Shown here one piece after another: positions 37,247 to 45,897 of a stretch of DNA of 48,387 nucleotides. Source of the DNA: Dolichospermum sp. FACHB-1091 (GTDB lineage Bacteria; Cyanobacteriota; Cyanobacteriia; Cyanobacteriales; Nostocaceae); the NCBI RefSeq assembly GCF_014697585.1, contig NZ_JACJSB010000033.1, positions 1-48,387 on the forward strand, read 5' to 3'. Position numbers and translations under genes: made by a program. The notes beneath the pieces were generated by a model. It saw only the letters and a program-made list of their open reading frames with translations. It did no database searches and was not told the DNA's origin. Within the stretch, counting starts at the first letter, position 1; every line of letters begins with the position of its first letter.

Positions 37247-38755
37247 ATGAAAGAAATTCAAGCACTGCGACAGGCCTTCCAAAGCCAGAAAATGGTTGCT
37301 CTACTATTACTAGGCTTTGCATCAGGTCTGCCCCTATTTCTTACCAGTAGAACCCTACAACTATGGATGCAAGATGCTAAAGTTGATATTGCCAGCATTA
37401 CCTTATTTGGCTTATTAGGTTTACCTTATTCCTTAAAATTCCTGTGGTCGCCGCTATTAGATAGATTTACACCACCATTCTTAGATGGAAGAAGAGGATG
37501 GTTAATTATCACCCAAATTGGGTTAGTATTAGCGATCGCTACCCTTGCCATTCAACAACCAGCCCAAAACGACCAGATATTACAAATCCTCGCCATCAAC
37601 TGCCTGATTATTACCTTCCTCAGTGCCACTCAGGACATCGCTGGGGATGCCTACCGTACCGACATTTTAAACCCCCTAGAGGCGCAACTAGGTACATCTG
37701 TGTGGGTATTAGGCTACCGGATCGCCCTATTTATTACCAGTTCCCTGTCCTTAGTTTTAGCAGATTATCTCCCTTGGAATCTAGTATATTTGCTCATGGC
37801 AGTAATTATGGCGGGCAGTATATTTACTACCTTGTGGTCACCCGCAGAATACAAACTGCAAGACAAAACACAACTAGCGCCCATTTCCAGGGAAGACGTG
37901 ATTTTTATAGTCTTGATCACTTTACTAGTAGCAGGGTTAATTGCCGGCGTTTTTGTGGGCTTCATTCCCCTACCTGTATTTTATTGGTTACTAGCAGGAT
38001 TATTAGTCGCTTGGATCATAGCATCATTATTATTACCAGACTCTCTCCTGGGCGAAGTTCAAGAAGATAGTCCCCCTCAAAACTTACAAACAGCTATTTT
38101 CCTGCCCTTTAAAGAATTTTTCCACCGCTTTGGCATCAAACAAGCCAGTTTAACACTAGTTTTTATTCTCCTCTATAAACTAGGTGATTCCCTCGTCAGC
38201 ATTACAGCCAACTTATTTCTGAGAGAAATAGACTTTACCAAAACCGAGATAGGCGCAATCCAAGCGGGAATGGGATTTCTCGCCACCACCGTCGGCGTAT
38301 TAGCTGGGGGTGTGATCATAACCAAAATTAACTTAAATCGCAGTTTGTGGGTATTTGGGGCGCTGCAATTATTGAGTAACTTAGGTTATTATGCCTTAGC
38401 AGTAGCTCACAGAAAAGATTATTCTCTGTTAGTCATCGCCGTAAACATCGAAAACTTCTCTACTGGATTAGTCACAGTCGCTACAGTCGCCTTTTTAATG
38501 CGTCTCTGTAACCACCGATTCACAACCACCCAGTTTGCGTTATTCTCCAGCCTCATGGCCATTAGTCGAGAGGTACTTTCCGCCTCCGCCGGCAGTTGGG
38601 CTACAGCCAGAGGTTGGCCGACATTTTTCTTGCTCTCTCTTGTGGCAGCGTTACCTGGTTTGCTACTATTACCGATGGTTGCCCCTTGGAATCCCAAACC
38701 GTTAGCAATTAACAGACCAGGACTAGAAGAAGAAGATATATGGGACCTCAAGTAA
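37247..38755 (+). CDS. AmpG-like MFS transporter
   Basis: A 502-aa polytopic protein with about 12 hydrophobic segments, of the AmpG (muropeptide permease) branch of the MFS superfamily. The N-terminal FASGLPLFLTSRTLQLWM, LPYSLKFLWSPLLDRF and DGRRGWLI, together with SATQDIAGDAYR, are typical for AmpG. It would import anhydromuropeptides for cell-wall recycling; in cyanobacteria the true substrate is unproven. The 3' end overlaps the next gene by 16 bp. Confidence 0.88.
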   Translation: MKEIQALRQAFQSQKMVALLLLGFASGLPLFLTSRTLQLWMQDAKVDIASITLFGLLGLPYSLKFLWSPLLDRFTPPFLDGRRGWLIITQIGLVLAIATLAIQQPAQNDQILQILAINCLIITFLSATQDIAGDAYRTDILNPLEAQLGTSVWVLGYRIALFITSSLSLVLADYLPWNLVYLLMAVIMAGSIFTTLWSPAEYKLQDKTQLAPISREDVIFIVLITLLVAGLIAGVFVGFIPLPVFYWLLAGLLVAWIIASLLLPDSLLGEVQEDSPPQNLQTAIFLPFKEFFHRFGIKQASLTLVFILLYKLGDSLVSITANLFLREIDFTKTEIGAIQAGMGFLATTVGVLAGGVIITKINLNRSLWVFGALQLLSNLGYYALAVAHRKDYSLLVIAVNIENFSTGLVTVATVAFLMRLCNHRFTTTQFALFSSLMAISREVLSASAGSWATARGWPTFFLLSLVAALPGLLLLPMVAPWNPKPLAINRPGLEEEDIWDLK

Positions 38756-39144
38756 TTATTATTGCTGGTACATTTGTTCTCATAGTCACGGGTTTATTAC
38801 TGGGCTATGTGATCTCACAATTAGTTCTGCAAAATCTGGCTTTTAATTTCCTCACACTACTAGGAACAATTAGCCTGATCTTGATTTTTGGTGCGCTCTA
38901 TTACGTCTTATTTTGGCAATTACGAAGAGAAACCCAAAAAACAGTCACTCCCACCATACCCAAGCAACCAGACGCAGAATTTACCAGCAATTACTTAAAA
39001 AATCGCCTAATTGCTAGATTATCTGGAGATGTGGCTGCTGCGGAAAGACTCATTCAACAAGCTAAAGAAAATGTTCCCGGAATGCCAGAAAATTGGTATT
39101 GTGAAAAGGTCTTAGATGAATTAGACCAAAATCAGGAATCCTAG
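38740..39144 (+). CDS. Small membrane protein, unknown
   Basis: A 134-aa protein with two hydrophobic segments (about 4-24, VIIIAGTFVLIVTGLLLGYV, and 36-62, FLTLLGTISLILIFGALYYVLF). A soluble tail (LIARLSGDVAAAERLIQQAKENVPGMPENWYCEKVLDELDQ) looks like a cyanobacterial conserved helical segment. The overlap with the AmpG-like gene suggests translational coupling. Family not named. Confidence 0.75.
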   Translation: MGPQVIIIAGTFVLIVTGLLLGYVISQLVLQNLAFNFLTLLGTISLILIFGALYYVLFWQLRRETQKTVTPTIPKQPDAEFTSNYLKNRLIARLSGDVAAAERLIQQAKENVPGMPENWYCEKVLDELDQNQES

Positions 39145-39207
39145 CCAGCCTTCACCAAATTGGAATAATTGCTAAAATCAAGATAGTTCCTATTTATTCA
39201 AAACACC

Positions 39208-39345
39208 ATGGCCTTTATACGTCAATATATCGCCCCTTTGATTGCAGTCTTGATTTTTACCTTTGCTTTAGTCGCGGTCAGCGCCCGAATCTTTTTACCA
39301 TCGGACATGGCAGCCCCCGCACCTATTGGGATCATAATTAAGTAA
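39208..39345 (+). CDS. 45-aa single-span membrane peptide
   Basis: A short frame (starts MAFIRQYIAPLIAVLIF) with one strong transmembrane segment (about 8-30) and a proline-rich tail (SDMAAPAPIGIIIK). It starts at an ATG and lies between two plus-strand genes with a 4-bp gap to the next. Small single-span proteins of this style are common in cyanobacteria. I do not know the family. Confidence 0.55.
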   Translation: MAFIRQYIAPLIAVLIFTFALVAVSARIFLPSDMAAPAPIGIIIK

Positions 39346-39349
39346 GTAA

Positions 39350-39853
39350 TTGGGGAATCAGTCTATTTTGAATTTACTCCCAGGCTATGCTATTGAGCAA
39401 GGTTCTACTGTAGATCAAGCCCTCTTGGTAAAATTCATGGAGCGGACTTACCAAGAACAATTTCCCAATCAAAACTTTTCTCACCTAACCCGTACCGTTG
39501 AACAATATTTCTCCCGTGATACCCCTTTATGGTGGGTATATGACGAACAGGAAACAAAAAATCAGCACCAATCACCCATAGGCTGTCTTTGGGTGGGAAA
39601 TGCTATAGATCAGGTCAGGGGCGATCGCCATCCCCATATTTTTCTTCTCTATGTGATGCCAGAATATCGCCATAGAGGTATTGGCAAAGCATTAATGAAT
39701 TATATAGAAAATTGGGCTAAACAAAGGGGATACGGACAAATCGGACTACAAGTATTTCAAACAAACACACCCGCATTAGATCTTTATCATCAACTCGGTT
39801 ATCAAGAACAATCCCTCTGGATGGTAAAATCACTTCAGTCGCGTGAGAATTGA
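39350..39853 (+). CDS. GNAT-family N-acetyltransferase
   Basis: A 167-aa GNAT acetyltransferase with the acetyl-CoA loop YVMPEYRHRGIGKALM near 102-117 and the C-terminal motif B IGLQVFQTNTPALDLYHQLGYQEQ. The acceptor substrate cannot be told. The start is uncertain: the frame opens at TTG 39350 and another TTG is at 39368; no ATG precedes the conserved part. Confidence 0.85.
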   Translation: MGNQSILNLLPGYAIEQGSTVDQALLVKFMERTYQEQFPNQNFSHLTRTVEQYFSRDTPLWWVYDEQETKNQHQSPIGCLWVGNAIDQVRGDRHPHIFLLYVMPEYRHRGIGKALMNYIENWAKQRGYGQIGLQVFQTNTPALDLYHQLGYQEQSLWMVKSLQSREN

Positions 39854-39880
39854 CAATTAACAATTGACAATTGACAATTA
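39848..39880. repeat. Heptad tandem repeat (AATTGAC type)
   Basis: Repeated ACAATTG/ACAATTA units overlap the end of the GNAT gene and lie before the HEAT-repeat gene. STRR type. Confidence 0.75.
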
Positions 39881-39931
39881 GTAATTCATGAATTACCAGC
39901 ATCCAGGAATAGGGGTTACAGTGGAATCATT

Positions 39932-40687
39932 ATGTACGACGAATACGAACTAAGCCTACTTGATACCGAAGGGGAGCTTATTACCCCCCTAGACCAAATA
40001 GAACCACTTAATGAATCAGAAGTAGAAAAACCTGATGTAGAATTAATGCTGGTACTCCTGAAAAATCCCCAGCCCCAACAACGGATGTTAGCAGCGCGTG
40101 CTTTTTGCGATCTTCAGGATCAACGAGCTACACCCCATCTCATCCATCTATTAACAGATAACTGTCCTCTAGTGCGAGTCAGTGCCGCTTATGGTATCGG
40201 CCGCAACCCGTCCTCGGAAGCCGTAGCACCATTAATTACCCAACTCAACCGCGATTGGAACGGTTATGTTCGCAAAGGAGTAGTATGGGCTTTAGGAAAC
40301 TGTCGTGATTTTCGTTCCTTAGCACCCCTCACAGATGCCCTCAGAACCGATATTTCCGCAGTTCGTCTCTGGTCAGCCAGCGCCCTAGCACAGATGACAG
40401 AAGTAGGTTATGAAGCCATTGTAGGTGCTATTCCTGCCCTGATTGAAGCCTTGGTTAAAGACCCTGTAGCTGCTGTGCGTAGTAACTCCGCTTGGACAAT
40501 CGGCCAGCTTTGTAAAGAACTACCTTCTAATGTCGTCTATGCTACAGCCATAGACGCGCTAATTCAAGCTTTTGCTGAAGACAAAGACTTAGGAGTGAGA
40601 GAAGACACTAAAGCCGCGCTTCTGGGGGTAGGAGATCCTCGCGGTTTGCAATTAATCGAAACCCTCGAACAAGAAGGATGGTTTTAG
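39932..40687 (+). CDS. HEAT-repeat protein
   Basis: A 251-aa α-helical protein made of about five HEAT-like repeats, e.g. QQRMLAARAFCDLQDQRATPHLIHLL, VRVSAAYGIGRNPSSEAVAPLI, VRKGVVWALGNCRDFRSLAPL and VRSNSAWTIGQL. It resembles the cyanobacterial HEAT proteins related to phycobilin lyases and to the Fe-S-associated protein IaiH; the latter is a closer match in length, but I cannot decide by eye. Soluble; probably a protein-protein scaffold. Confidence 0.8.
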   Translation: MYDEYELSLLDTEGELITPLDQIEPLNESEVEKPDVELMLVLLKNPQPQQRMLAARAFCDLQDQRATPHLIHLLTDNCPLVRVSAAYGIGRNPSSEAVAPLITQLNRDWNGYVRKGVVWALGNCRDFRSLAPLTDALRTDISAVRLWSASALAQMTEVGYEAIVGAIPALIEALVKDPVAAVRSNSAWTIGQLCKELPSNVVYATAIDALIQAFAEDKDLGVREDTKAALLGVGDPRGLQLIETLEQEGWF

Positions 40688-40695
40688 GCCGTGAA

Positions 40696-40848
40696 TCATC
40701 TGTTGAATAGTTGAATATAATAAGTCTTGATTAATTCCTCTACTCCCGCTACAGGGAAAATACTGGCATTCAACAGATATTTAATTAATCAATATTCTTC
40801 TTTAAGAATCATATCATCTGATAAAATCAGAATAAATCAACCTTTATG
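40696..40848 (-). pseudogene. Degraded C-terminal fragment of a TIGR03279-type gene
   Basis: On the minus strand the translation contains LNASIFPVAGVEELIK, almost the same as LNVSIFPVSGVEELIK at the C-terminus of the intact protein at 44567-45895, and upstream of it an SDDM/LDDM match. Two in-frame stops and small indels show decay. DNA similarity to about 44580-44680 is also visible. The ATG of the following Uma2 gene lies at the edge of this remnant. Confidence 0.75.
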
Positions 40849-41688
40849 GCACTTATGGCAACCCTACTCAGTGAAATTAAATCACAGACTGGACTGGTCA
40901 TCTCCTGGGAAGCCTTACCCGATGATTTTCAGTTAGAGGACGAACCAGTGGAAAATACAGGACAACCACTTTTAGCGGGGGCTTTACGTGAAAGTTTAGA
41001 AATCAGTGGATTTATACAACCACAGATGTTAATTGCGGCTAATTTTGGGCTATGTGCCACATTAAATGGGCAATTTGTGGCTAAAGCGCCAGATTGGGTA
41101 TACATACCTTCAGTGAAAGAGATATTACCAGAAAGGAAAAGTTATACACCCAACTTAGAAGGGGATGTACCGGCAATAGTAATAGAGTTTTTATCAGATC
41201 AAGACGGTGGGGAATATTCAGTTAAACGTACCTATCCACCGGGAAAATGGTTTTTTTATGAACAAATTTTACAAATCACCACTTATATAATTTTTGAGCC
41301 AGAGGGGGGATTATTAGAATATTATCAATTGGAAAATGGACGTTATGAATTAAAGCAACCAGATGAGAATGGTCGTCATTGGGTTGATACCATGGGACTA
41401 TTTTTAGGAACATGGAGAGGTGCAAAGGAAGGTCGTACTGGCTATTGGTTGCGATGGTGGGATAAAACAGGTAATTTGTTACCTTGGGCTGTAGAATTGA
41501 TTGAACAGGAACGTCAACGGGCTGAACAGGAACACCAACGGGCTGAACAGGAACGTCAACGAGCAGAACAGGAACACCAACGGGCTGAACAGGAACACCA
41601 ACGGGCTGAACAGGAACGTCAGGAAAAGGAACGGCTAATAGCTTATTTGCGATCTCAGGGGATTGATCCTAATAACGTAAGTTGCTAA
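40846..41688 (+). CDS. Uma2-family protein with repetitive coiled-coil tail
   Basis: A 280-aa protein. Residues ~60-190 form a Uma2 domain (KAPDWVYIPSVKEILP, VPAIVIEFLSDQDGGEY, KWFFYEQILQITTYIIFEP). From ~220 to 261 it has six nearly identical heptads of the type EQERQRA, a predicted coiled coil encoded by 21-bp tandem repeats. The end (LIAYLRSQGIDPNNV) is the usual tail of this Uma2 subgroup. The start ATG lies within a degraded fragment of another gene. Confidence 0.88.
   Translation: MALMATLLSEIKSQTGLVISWEALPDDFQLEDEPVENTGQPLLAGALRESLEISGFIQPQMLIAANFGLCATLNGQFVAKAPDWVYIPSVKEILPERKSYTPNLEGDVPAIVIEFLSDQDGGEYSVKRTYPPGKWFFYEQILQITTYIIFEPEGGLLEYYQLENGRYELKQPDENGRHWVDTMGLFLGTWRGAKEGRTGYWLRWWDKTGNLLPWAVELIEQERQRAEQEHQRAEQERQRAEQEHQRAEQEHQRAEQERQEKERLIAYLRSQGIDPNNVSC
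41503..41628 (+). repeat. 21-bp coding tandem repeat (6 units)
   Basis: Six units of GAACAGGAACGYCAACGGGC-type sequence in frame, with CGT/CAC variants alternating. Expected to vary in copy number between strains. Confidence 0.95.
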
Positions 41689-41718
41689 GTAGGTTGGCGT
41701 TAGAAATTCTTATGACAA

Positions 41719-41746
41719 GGGAACAGGGAACAGGGAACAGGGAACA
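41719..41746. repeat. GGGAACA tandem repeat (4 units)
   Basis: Four perfect 7-bp units. STRR type, directly before the dispersed repeat at 41760. Confidence 0.9.
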
Positions 41747-41759
41747 GAAAAGAGGTTTC

Positions 41760-41812
41760 GGGCAACTTTACTTTTCGTTACTTATGTCGGTTTTTTTCCG
41801 TTCACCTACTTA
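41760..41812. repeat. Dispersed repeat, copy 2
   Basis: Near-identical to 1640-1692 (one extra C in the T-run region). A further heptad repeat (ATTACCC/ATTACCT) follows at 41885-41915. Confidence 0.8.
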
Positions 41813-41911
41813 GTTAGGCACAACGTCAGAATCAGGATGTCCAGGATTAAAGGATAAACAGGATGAAAACGGGATTTTATTACCAATTACCCATTACCTA
41901 TTACCCATTAC

Positions 41912-43063
41912 CTAAATTTTTTTAATTAATATATAGAAGCCAAAAACTGTAGCCAAAATATTTGGTAGCCACATTACATAAATTGAGATATTTTCTGATA
42001 TAATCAAAGCATGAATAATCGCCTCAAATATTTTTATTAACCAGAGAATTACTAAAGTAATTGTCAAACTATTATATTTAATTCTTGGTTGTAAATTAAT
42101 TCCTATAGCTGCACCCAAGAAAGCCAATACAGCACAGGAAGATGGTAGGGTAAATCTTTTTTGAAAATTAACTTGTAATTTGATTATATTCGGAATATTC
42201 CCGGCTTTTTTCGCAACTAACAATCGTTGATAAATTTGTAATATATTCATTTCTCTGTCATCTAATTTTTCCCTATCGAGTTGAAATTGTGAAGATATAT
42301 GAGAAAGATCAAGAGGAATTTTATCAAATTTAATTCCCTGACCATAAGAACCATCTGGATTAATTATACTCTTGATACCGTCATAGAAATACCAATATTT
42401 TTCTCTTTGATTCCATTCAGCAAATTTAGATTTTATAATTACCTTTAATCCTTGGGTATCTCTAATTAATAAGGTAACTTCTTTCATTTTTCCATTGCTA
42501 AATCTTTCCGCGTAAAAGAAGTATTTAAGATAATTATTTTCATCTGATATTTGTTCATGATTCCTGTTAGCTAATTCCTTATAAACAATGTCATTATTTT
42601 TAATATCCCATCTATTTATATTCATCGCTTTTTCTAAAGTAATAGCAGCTTGATAGTTAGAGACAGGAACAATAAATTCATTAACAATAAATAGGATTAA
42701 TGAGAGAATAAGACTGAGATTAATAGCTGGATATATTAACTTATATAAACTTATTCCACAACTTTGTAAAGCAATAATTTCCCTGGTACTTGATAATTTA
42801 TCATAAACGAATATTGTGGTCATTAAAATAGCAATTGGTACAGCAAAAACAATAAATTCAGGTAGTTTAAGAATGTGTAAATATATTAAAGTACCCAAAG
42901 ATATTTGTTCCGTCAGGAGAAAACTAAATTGCTCGAATGATATACCGATTGATTCCGCAACAACAGTAACAATAACGATGGTAAATAGTAAAATCGGGAT
43001 GATTTCTGAGATTAAATAGCGCTCTAGTAATGATATGTGAGGAAAAATATTTATTTTTTTCAT
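41912..43063 (-). CDS. LptF/LptG-family lipopolysaccharide export permease
   Basis: A 383-aa YjgP/YjgQ-type permease with the N-terminal LLERYLISEIIPILLFTIVIVT and three hydrophobic segments at each end (about 15-125 and 305-382). The periplasmic β-jellyroll domain (about 130-290) lies between. The LptF/G pair moves lipopolysaccharide out of the inner membrane with the LptB ATPase. Many cyanobacteria have a single such permease gene. LptB and LptA are not in the window. Confidence 0.88.
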   Translation of the reverse strand: MKKINIFPHISLLERYLISEIIPILLFTIVIVTVVAESIGISFEQFSFLLTEQISLGTLIYLHILKLPEFIVFAVPIAILMTTIFVYDKLSSTREIIALQSCGISLYKLIYPAINLSLILSLILFIVNEFIVPVSNYQAAITLEKAMNINRWDIKNNDIVYKELANRNHEQISDENNYLKYFFYAERFSNGKMKEVTLLIRDTQGLKVIIKSKFAEWNQREKYWYFYDGIKSIINPDGSYGQGIKFDKIPLDLSHISSQFQLDREKLDDREMNILQIYQRLLVAKKAGNIPNIIKLQVNFQKRFTLPSSCAVLAFLGAAIGINLQPRIKYNSLTITLVILWLIKIFEAIIHALIISENISIYVMWLPNILATVFGFYILIKKI

Positions 43064-43112
43064 TTATCATTTTGCAGGTTATGTAGTTACAGCGGTTAAC
43101 GATATTTTGATC

Positions 43113-43203
43113 AGGACTTACGCAAAATATCTCTCAAACCCTCTTTTCTTCGTTCTCTTCGTTCCTTCGTGGTTCATTATTCCGTGACTTGTGCGTAAGT
43201 CCT
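43113..43203. mobile_element. MITE-like element with 12-bp terminal inverted repeats
   Basis: Ends AGGACTTACGCA (43113-43124) and TGCGTAAGTCCT (43192-43203) are perfect inverted repeats. The 91-bp body has no coding capacity and contains CTTCGTGGTTCATT-type repeat sequence. A further GTAAGTCCTAT is at about 43386. Confidence 0.75.
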
Positions 43204-43298
43204 ATTGATATACAGAGATTAGTGATAAAAATTTTGTGGTGCGCTTATTAATCTTATTTTTGTTTTTCGCAAACTTGGTTGAAGTTATTTTTGGAAAT

Positions 43299-43326
43299 GT
43301 TGGGTTTCGCTGTCGCTCTACCCAAC
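43299..43326. repeat. GTTGGGT...ACCCAAC hairpin repeat
   Basis: GTTGGGTTTCGCTGTCGCTC followed by ACCCAAC is a common cyanobacterial hairpin repeat. It lies in the gap between the LptF/G gene and the small lipoprotein gene. Confidence 0.75.
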
Positions 43327-43408
43327 CTACTACTCTAAATATTGCATAAGAGTAATTCATAAATTACCCCTACTTTTGTTTTTACGTAAGTCCTATTTAT
43401 GTTTCACT

Positions 43409-43765
43409 TTAACTTCTGATAAAAGCACGTGCTTGACTAGCTGCTGCTCGTACTTCAGCTTGACAGGTAGTATTTCTTTGACTGTTACCATATCTGTTTA
43501 CACACTCCCCTGCTCCCTCCGTAGCCGCTCTATTGATATCTGCAGAAGTTGTACTTTTAGTAACTGTATAACTTGTTCCCAGTGAGGGAACACTAACAGT
43601 CAAAGATGGAGGGGTAGTAGGGGGTGTAACTACCCCTCTATCTGATGTATTACCCCCTCCACTAGATGTGGGGGTATTACTTGATGTACCTCCACCACAG
43701 GAGGTAATCATTAAACCAGTGAGTAGAAATCCGAAAAGCCTGTGGGTTGAAAAAATTCTTAACAT
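43409..43765 (-). CDS. Small putative lipoprotein
   Basis: A 118-aa protein with a lipoprotein signal: basic start (MLRIFSTHR), hydrophobic core LFGFLLTGLMI and a lipobox-like ITSC with C23 followed by GGG. A Ser/Thr/Pro/Gly-rich linker (about 27-60) leads to a small domain with two cysteines (ECVNRYGNSQRNTTCQAE), which may form a disulfide. Family unknown; expected at the membrane facing the periplasm. Confidence 0.7.
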   Translation of the reverse strand: MLRIFSTHRLFGFLLTGLMITSCGGGTSSNTPTSSGGGNTSDRGVVTPPTTPPSLTVSVPSLGTSYTVTKSTTSADINRAATEGAGECVNRYGNSQRNTTCQAEVRAAASQARAFIRS

Positions 43766-44100
43766 AAAGTAGTTATTACACCTAGATTTACTTATTTCAT
43801 TGTAAATCTAGAAATTTCAACTCCTGTGTAAGTAATGACTATCTTTTGCTTATTTTATGATTAACTTATGGGAAAATAAATAAATAACGTTGCCAGTATT
43901 TGTGCATTCGTTTTAGACAACTTGGAGAGATAAGATACCCGTTTTGCAATAGTTTCATTCAAAAATGACCTGCAAACTACAGTAGTTACTGATATTCACA
44001 AAATACAGATATTAATGATAAAATTCTTGTAGTGCGCGTATCTTACCTACCAATGCTCTACCGCACTCAAGCTGAACGTGCTGTATATATTTTTTAGGTG
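43766..44100. other. Non-coding gap
   Basis: A 335-bp divergent region between the lipoprotein gene and the HTH-like gene. The only thing I see is AT-rich promoter-like sequence. Confidence 0.4.
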
Positions 44101-44463
44101 ATGAGAAGCCCTGACAATGATAAAAAAAAGAAAAGAATTGTCGTTACAGCTTCTTATGAAGGACTAAAGAAGGCCGAAACGGCTTTAATTAGGCTAGGAT
44201 TTGAATCAAAATCTAATTTTGCTAAATATCATTCATCTAGAACTACTGTCACCAAGTTTTTTCAGGGTAAACCAATTTCAGTTGAATCCTTTAAAAGAAT
44301 ATGTAAAGGGTTAGAATTGGACTGGGAAGATTGTTTACAAACAAAAGAAATAATTATTACTGACCAAGAGGAAGTGACAAGAGAAACACTTTATCTTCAA
44401 ATAACTTTAACAGACGGTCAAACTCAAATAGTGAAAGGGGTGATTTTTTTTAAGGTGATCTAG
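44101..44463 (+). CDS. Small HTH-like protein, possible N-terminal remnant of a larger signalling protein
   Basis: A 120-aa protein beginning MRSPDNDKKKKRIVVTASYEG. The segment FAKYHSSRTTVTKFFQGKPISVESFKRICKGLELDWED looks like the N-terminal helix-turn-helix-like module found at the start of large cyanobacterial NACHT/NB-ARC and WD-repeat proteins. Here it is followed by only ~40 residues (TLTDGQTQIVKGVIFF). A MITE-like element begins 3 bp after the stop, so the gene may be truncated. Could also be a complete small regulator. Confidence 0.6.
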   Translation: MRSPDNDKKKKRIVVTASYEGLKKAETALIRLGFESKSNFAKYHSSRTTVTKFFQGKPISVESFKRICKGLELDWEDCLQTKEIIITDQEEVTRETLYLQITLTDGQTQIVKGVIFFKVI

Positions 44464-44465
44464 AA

Positions 44466-44543
44466 TAGACATCTGGAGATAGAGTAAAGATTGTAGAAAC
44501 CCCATATTTAGCACATTTAATTTTAATTTTCACCAGATGTCTA
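44466..44543. mobile_element. MITE-like element (TAGACATCTGG ends)
   Basis: Perfect 11-bp inverted ends TAGACATCTGG (44466-44476) and CCAGATGTCTA (44533-44543), 78 bp overall, non-coding. It abuts the stop of the upstream gene. Confidence 0.75.
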
Positions 44544-44566
44544 ATTTATTGAAAAGTCCAAATTTA

Positions 44567-45895
44567 TTACTGACGAATACAAGTTTTAATTAATTCCTCC
44601 ACTCCTGACACAGGGAAAATGCTGACATTTAATTGTTGAGATACTTCTTCAACCGTCATATCATCTAGAAATACTAGTTCCCCGTGTTTAAGCATAACCC
44701 TAGGTAACAAAATTCCCTCTCCTAAATCTTGTCCTTTGAGATTTAACAGTAAATCATGTCCTGTTAATAAACCAGTCACACTGATACTTTGACCCCAATA
44801 ATCACTACACAAAGGCTGCATATTTACCTCTAAACCTTCTACAGTGTTTAATTGCTGTAATAGTGGTTTAAATGCTGTTTCCACCGCATTACCGACGACC
44901 CAAGTTAATCTACGTCGGTGTGTAATTTTCGGTGGTAATAGTATTTTTGCAGTTTCGGTAAATTGTTTAATAAATAAGCGAATTGAACCCACACCATTAT
45001 CAATTTGGGGGTATTCTTCATATTCAGCTTCCGTAGGTAATTCTTCTCCCGCAATTAAAAACCATTCATCAGCTAACCATACCACACTAGAGGCATATTT
45101 TTGGCGAAATTCCGCAGCTAGTAATTTAACTTGACAAATTACCTCCCGCGCTTTTTCCCGCGTTACAGGGATTAATTCATCTTCTTGGGGACGAAACCGC
45201 GTTAAACCCACGGGAACAACTGCTACTGATGCTACCGTTGGTAATTCTCCAGTATAAAAAGATGTGAGGTCTTTTAAGGTCTTTTCGAGATGTTCACCGT
45301 CATTTATACCCGGACAAACAACGACTTGGGCATGAATTTGTAATCTTCGTTCTTGAAACCAGCGAATTTGTGATAAAATTTCACCTGCGCGATGGTTTTT
45401 TAAAAGTCTAATTCTTACCTCCGGTTCTGTGGAATGTACAGAAACATATAGAGGTGATAATCGCATTTGTTCAATTCTTTGCCATTCTTTAGCGGTTAAG
45501 TTCGTTAAAGTCAGATAAGAACCATAGAGAAAGCTTAATCTATAATCATCATCTTTTAAATATAAGCTGGTGCGTTTACCCGGTGGTTGTTGATCAATAA
45601 AGCAAAAAGGACAACGGTTATTACACTGAATTAAACTATCAAATAAAGCTGTGGCAAATTCTACACCTAAATCATCATCATAATCTTTTTCAATTTCTAC
45701 ATAATGGGTTTTCCCTGTCGTATCTAAAACTTCTAATTCAAGAATTTCCTCAGCGCACAAAAACTGATAATCAATTAAATCACGGGGTTTTGTGCCATTA
45801 ATACTAACAATCATATCACCAACCTCAAAGCCAATTTCTTCAGCAATTGAGTCAGGAAGCACCTTAGTAATTTTAGCAGGTTGAATAGTAGTCAT
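44567..45895 (-). CDS. TIGR03279-type radical SAM protein (DUF512, PDZ)
   Basis: A 442-aa cyanobacterial-type radical SAM/DUF512 protein. An N-terminal PDZ-like domain (about 1-70) has SIAEEIGFEVGDMIVSINGTKP. The radical SAM cysteines are CNNRCPFC (C91, C95, C98), followed by FIDQQPPGKRTSLYLKDDDYR. DUF512 forms the C-terminal half (VASVAVVPVGLTRFRP, LADEWFLIAGEELP). The reaction is unknown. A decayed fragment of a second copy of its C-terminus lies at 40696-40848. Confidence 0.88.
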   Translation of the reverse strand: MTTIQPAKITKVLPDSIAEEIGFEVGDMIVSINGTKPRDLIDYQFLCAEEILELEVLDTTGKTHYVEIEKDYDDDLGVEFATALFDSLIQCNNRCPFCFIDQQPPGKRTSLYLKDDDYRLSFLYGSYLTLTNLTAKEWQRIEQMRLSPLYVSVHSTEPEVRIRLLKNHRAGEILSQIRWFQERRLQIHAQVVVCPGINDGEHLEKTLKDLTSFYTGELPTVASVAVVPVGLTRFRPQEDELIPVTREKAREVICQVKLLAAEFRQKYASSVVWLADEWFLIAGEELPTEAEYEEYPQIDNGVGSIRLFIKQFTETAKILLPPKITHRRRLTWVVGNAVETAFKPLLQQLNTVEGLEVNMQPLCSDYWGQSISVTGLLTGHDLLLNLKGQDLGEGILLPRVMLKHGELVFLDDMTVEEVSQQLNVSIFPVSGVEELIKTCIRQ

Positions 45896-45897
45896 GA

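Noticed and set aside
37498-38070. 190-codon frame in another phase inside the AmpG-like gene
   Set aside because: Shadow of the real membrane-protein gene; no domain and unusual composition.
41503-41746. CRISPR-like periodic repeats
   Set aside because: Units are contiguous 21-bp coding repeats and 7-bp STRR units with no unique spacers.
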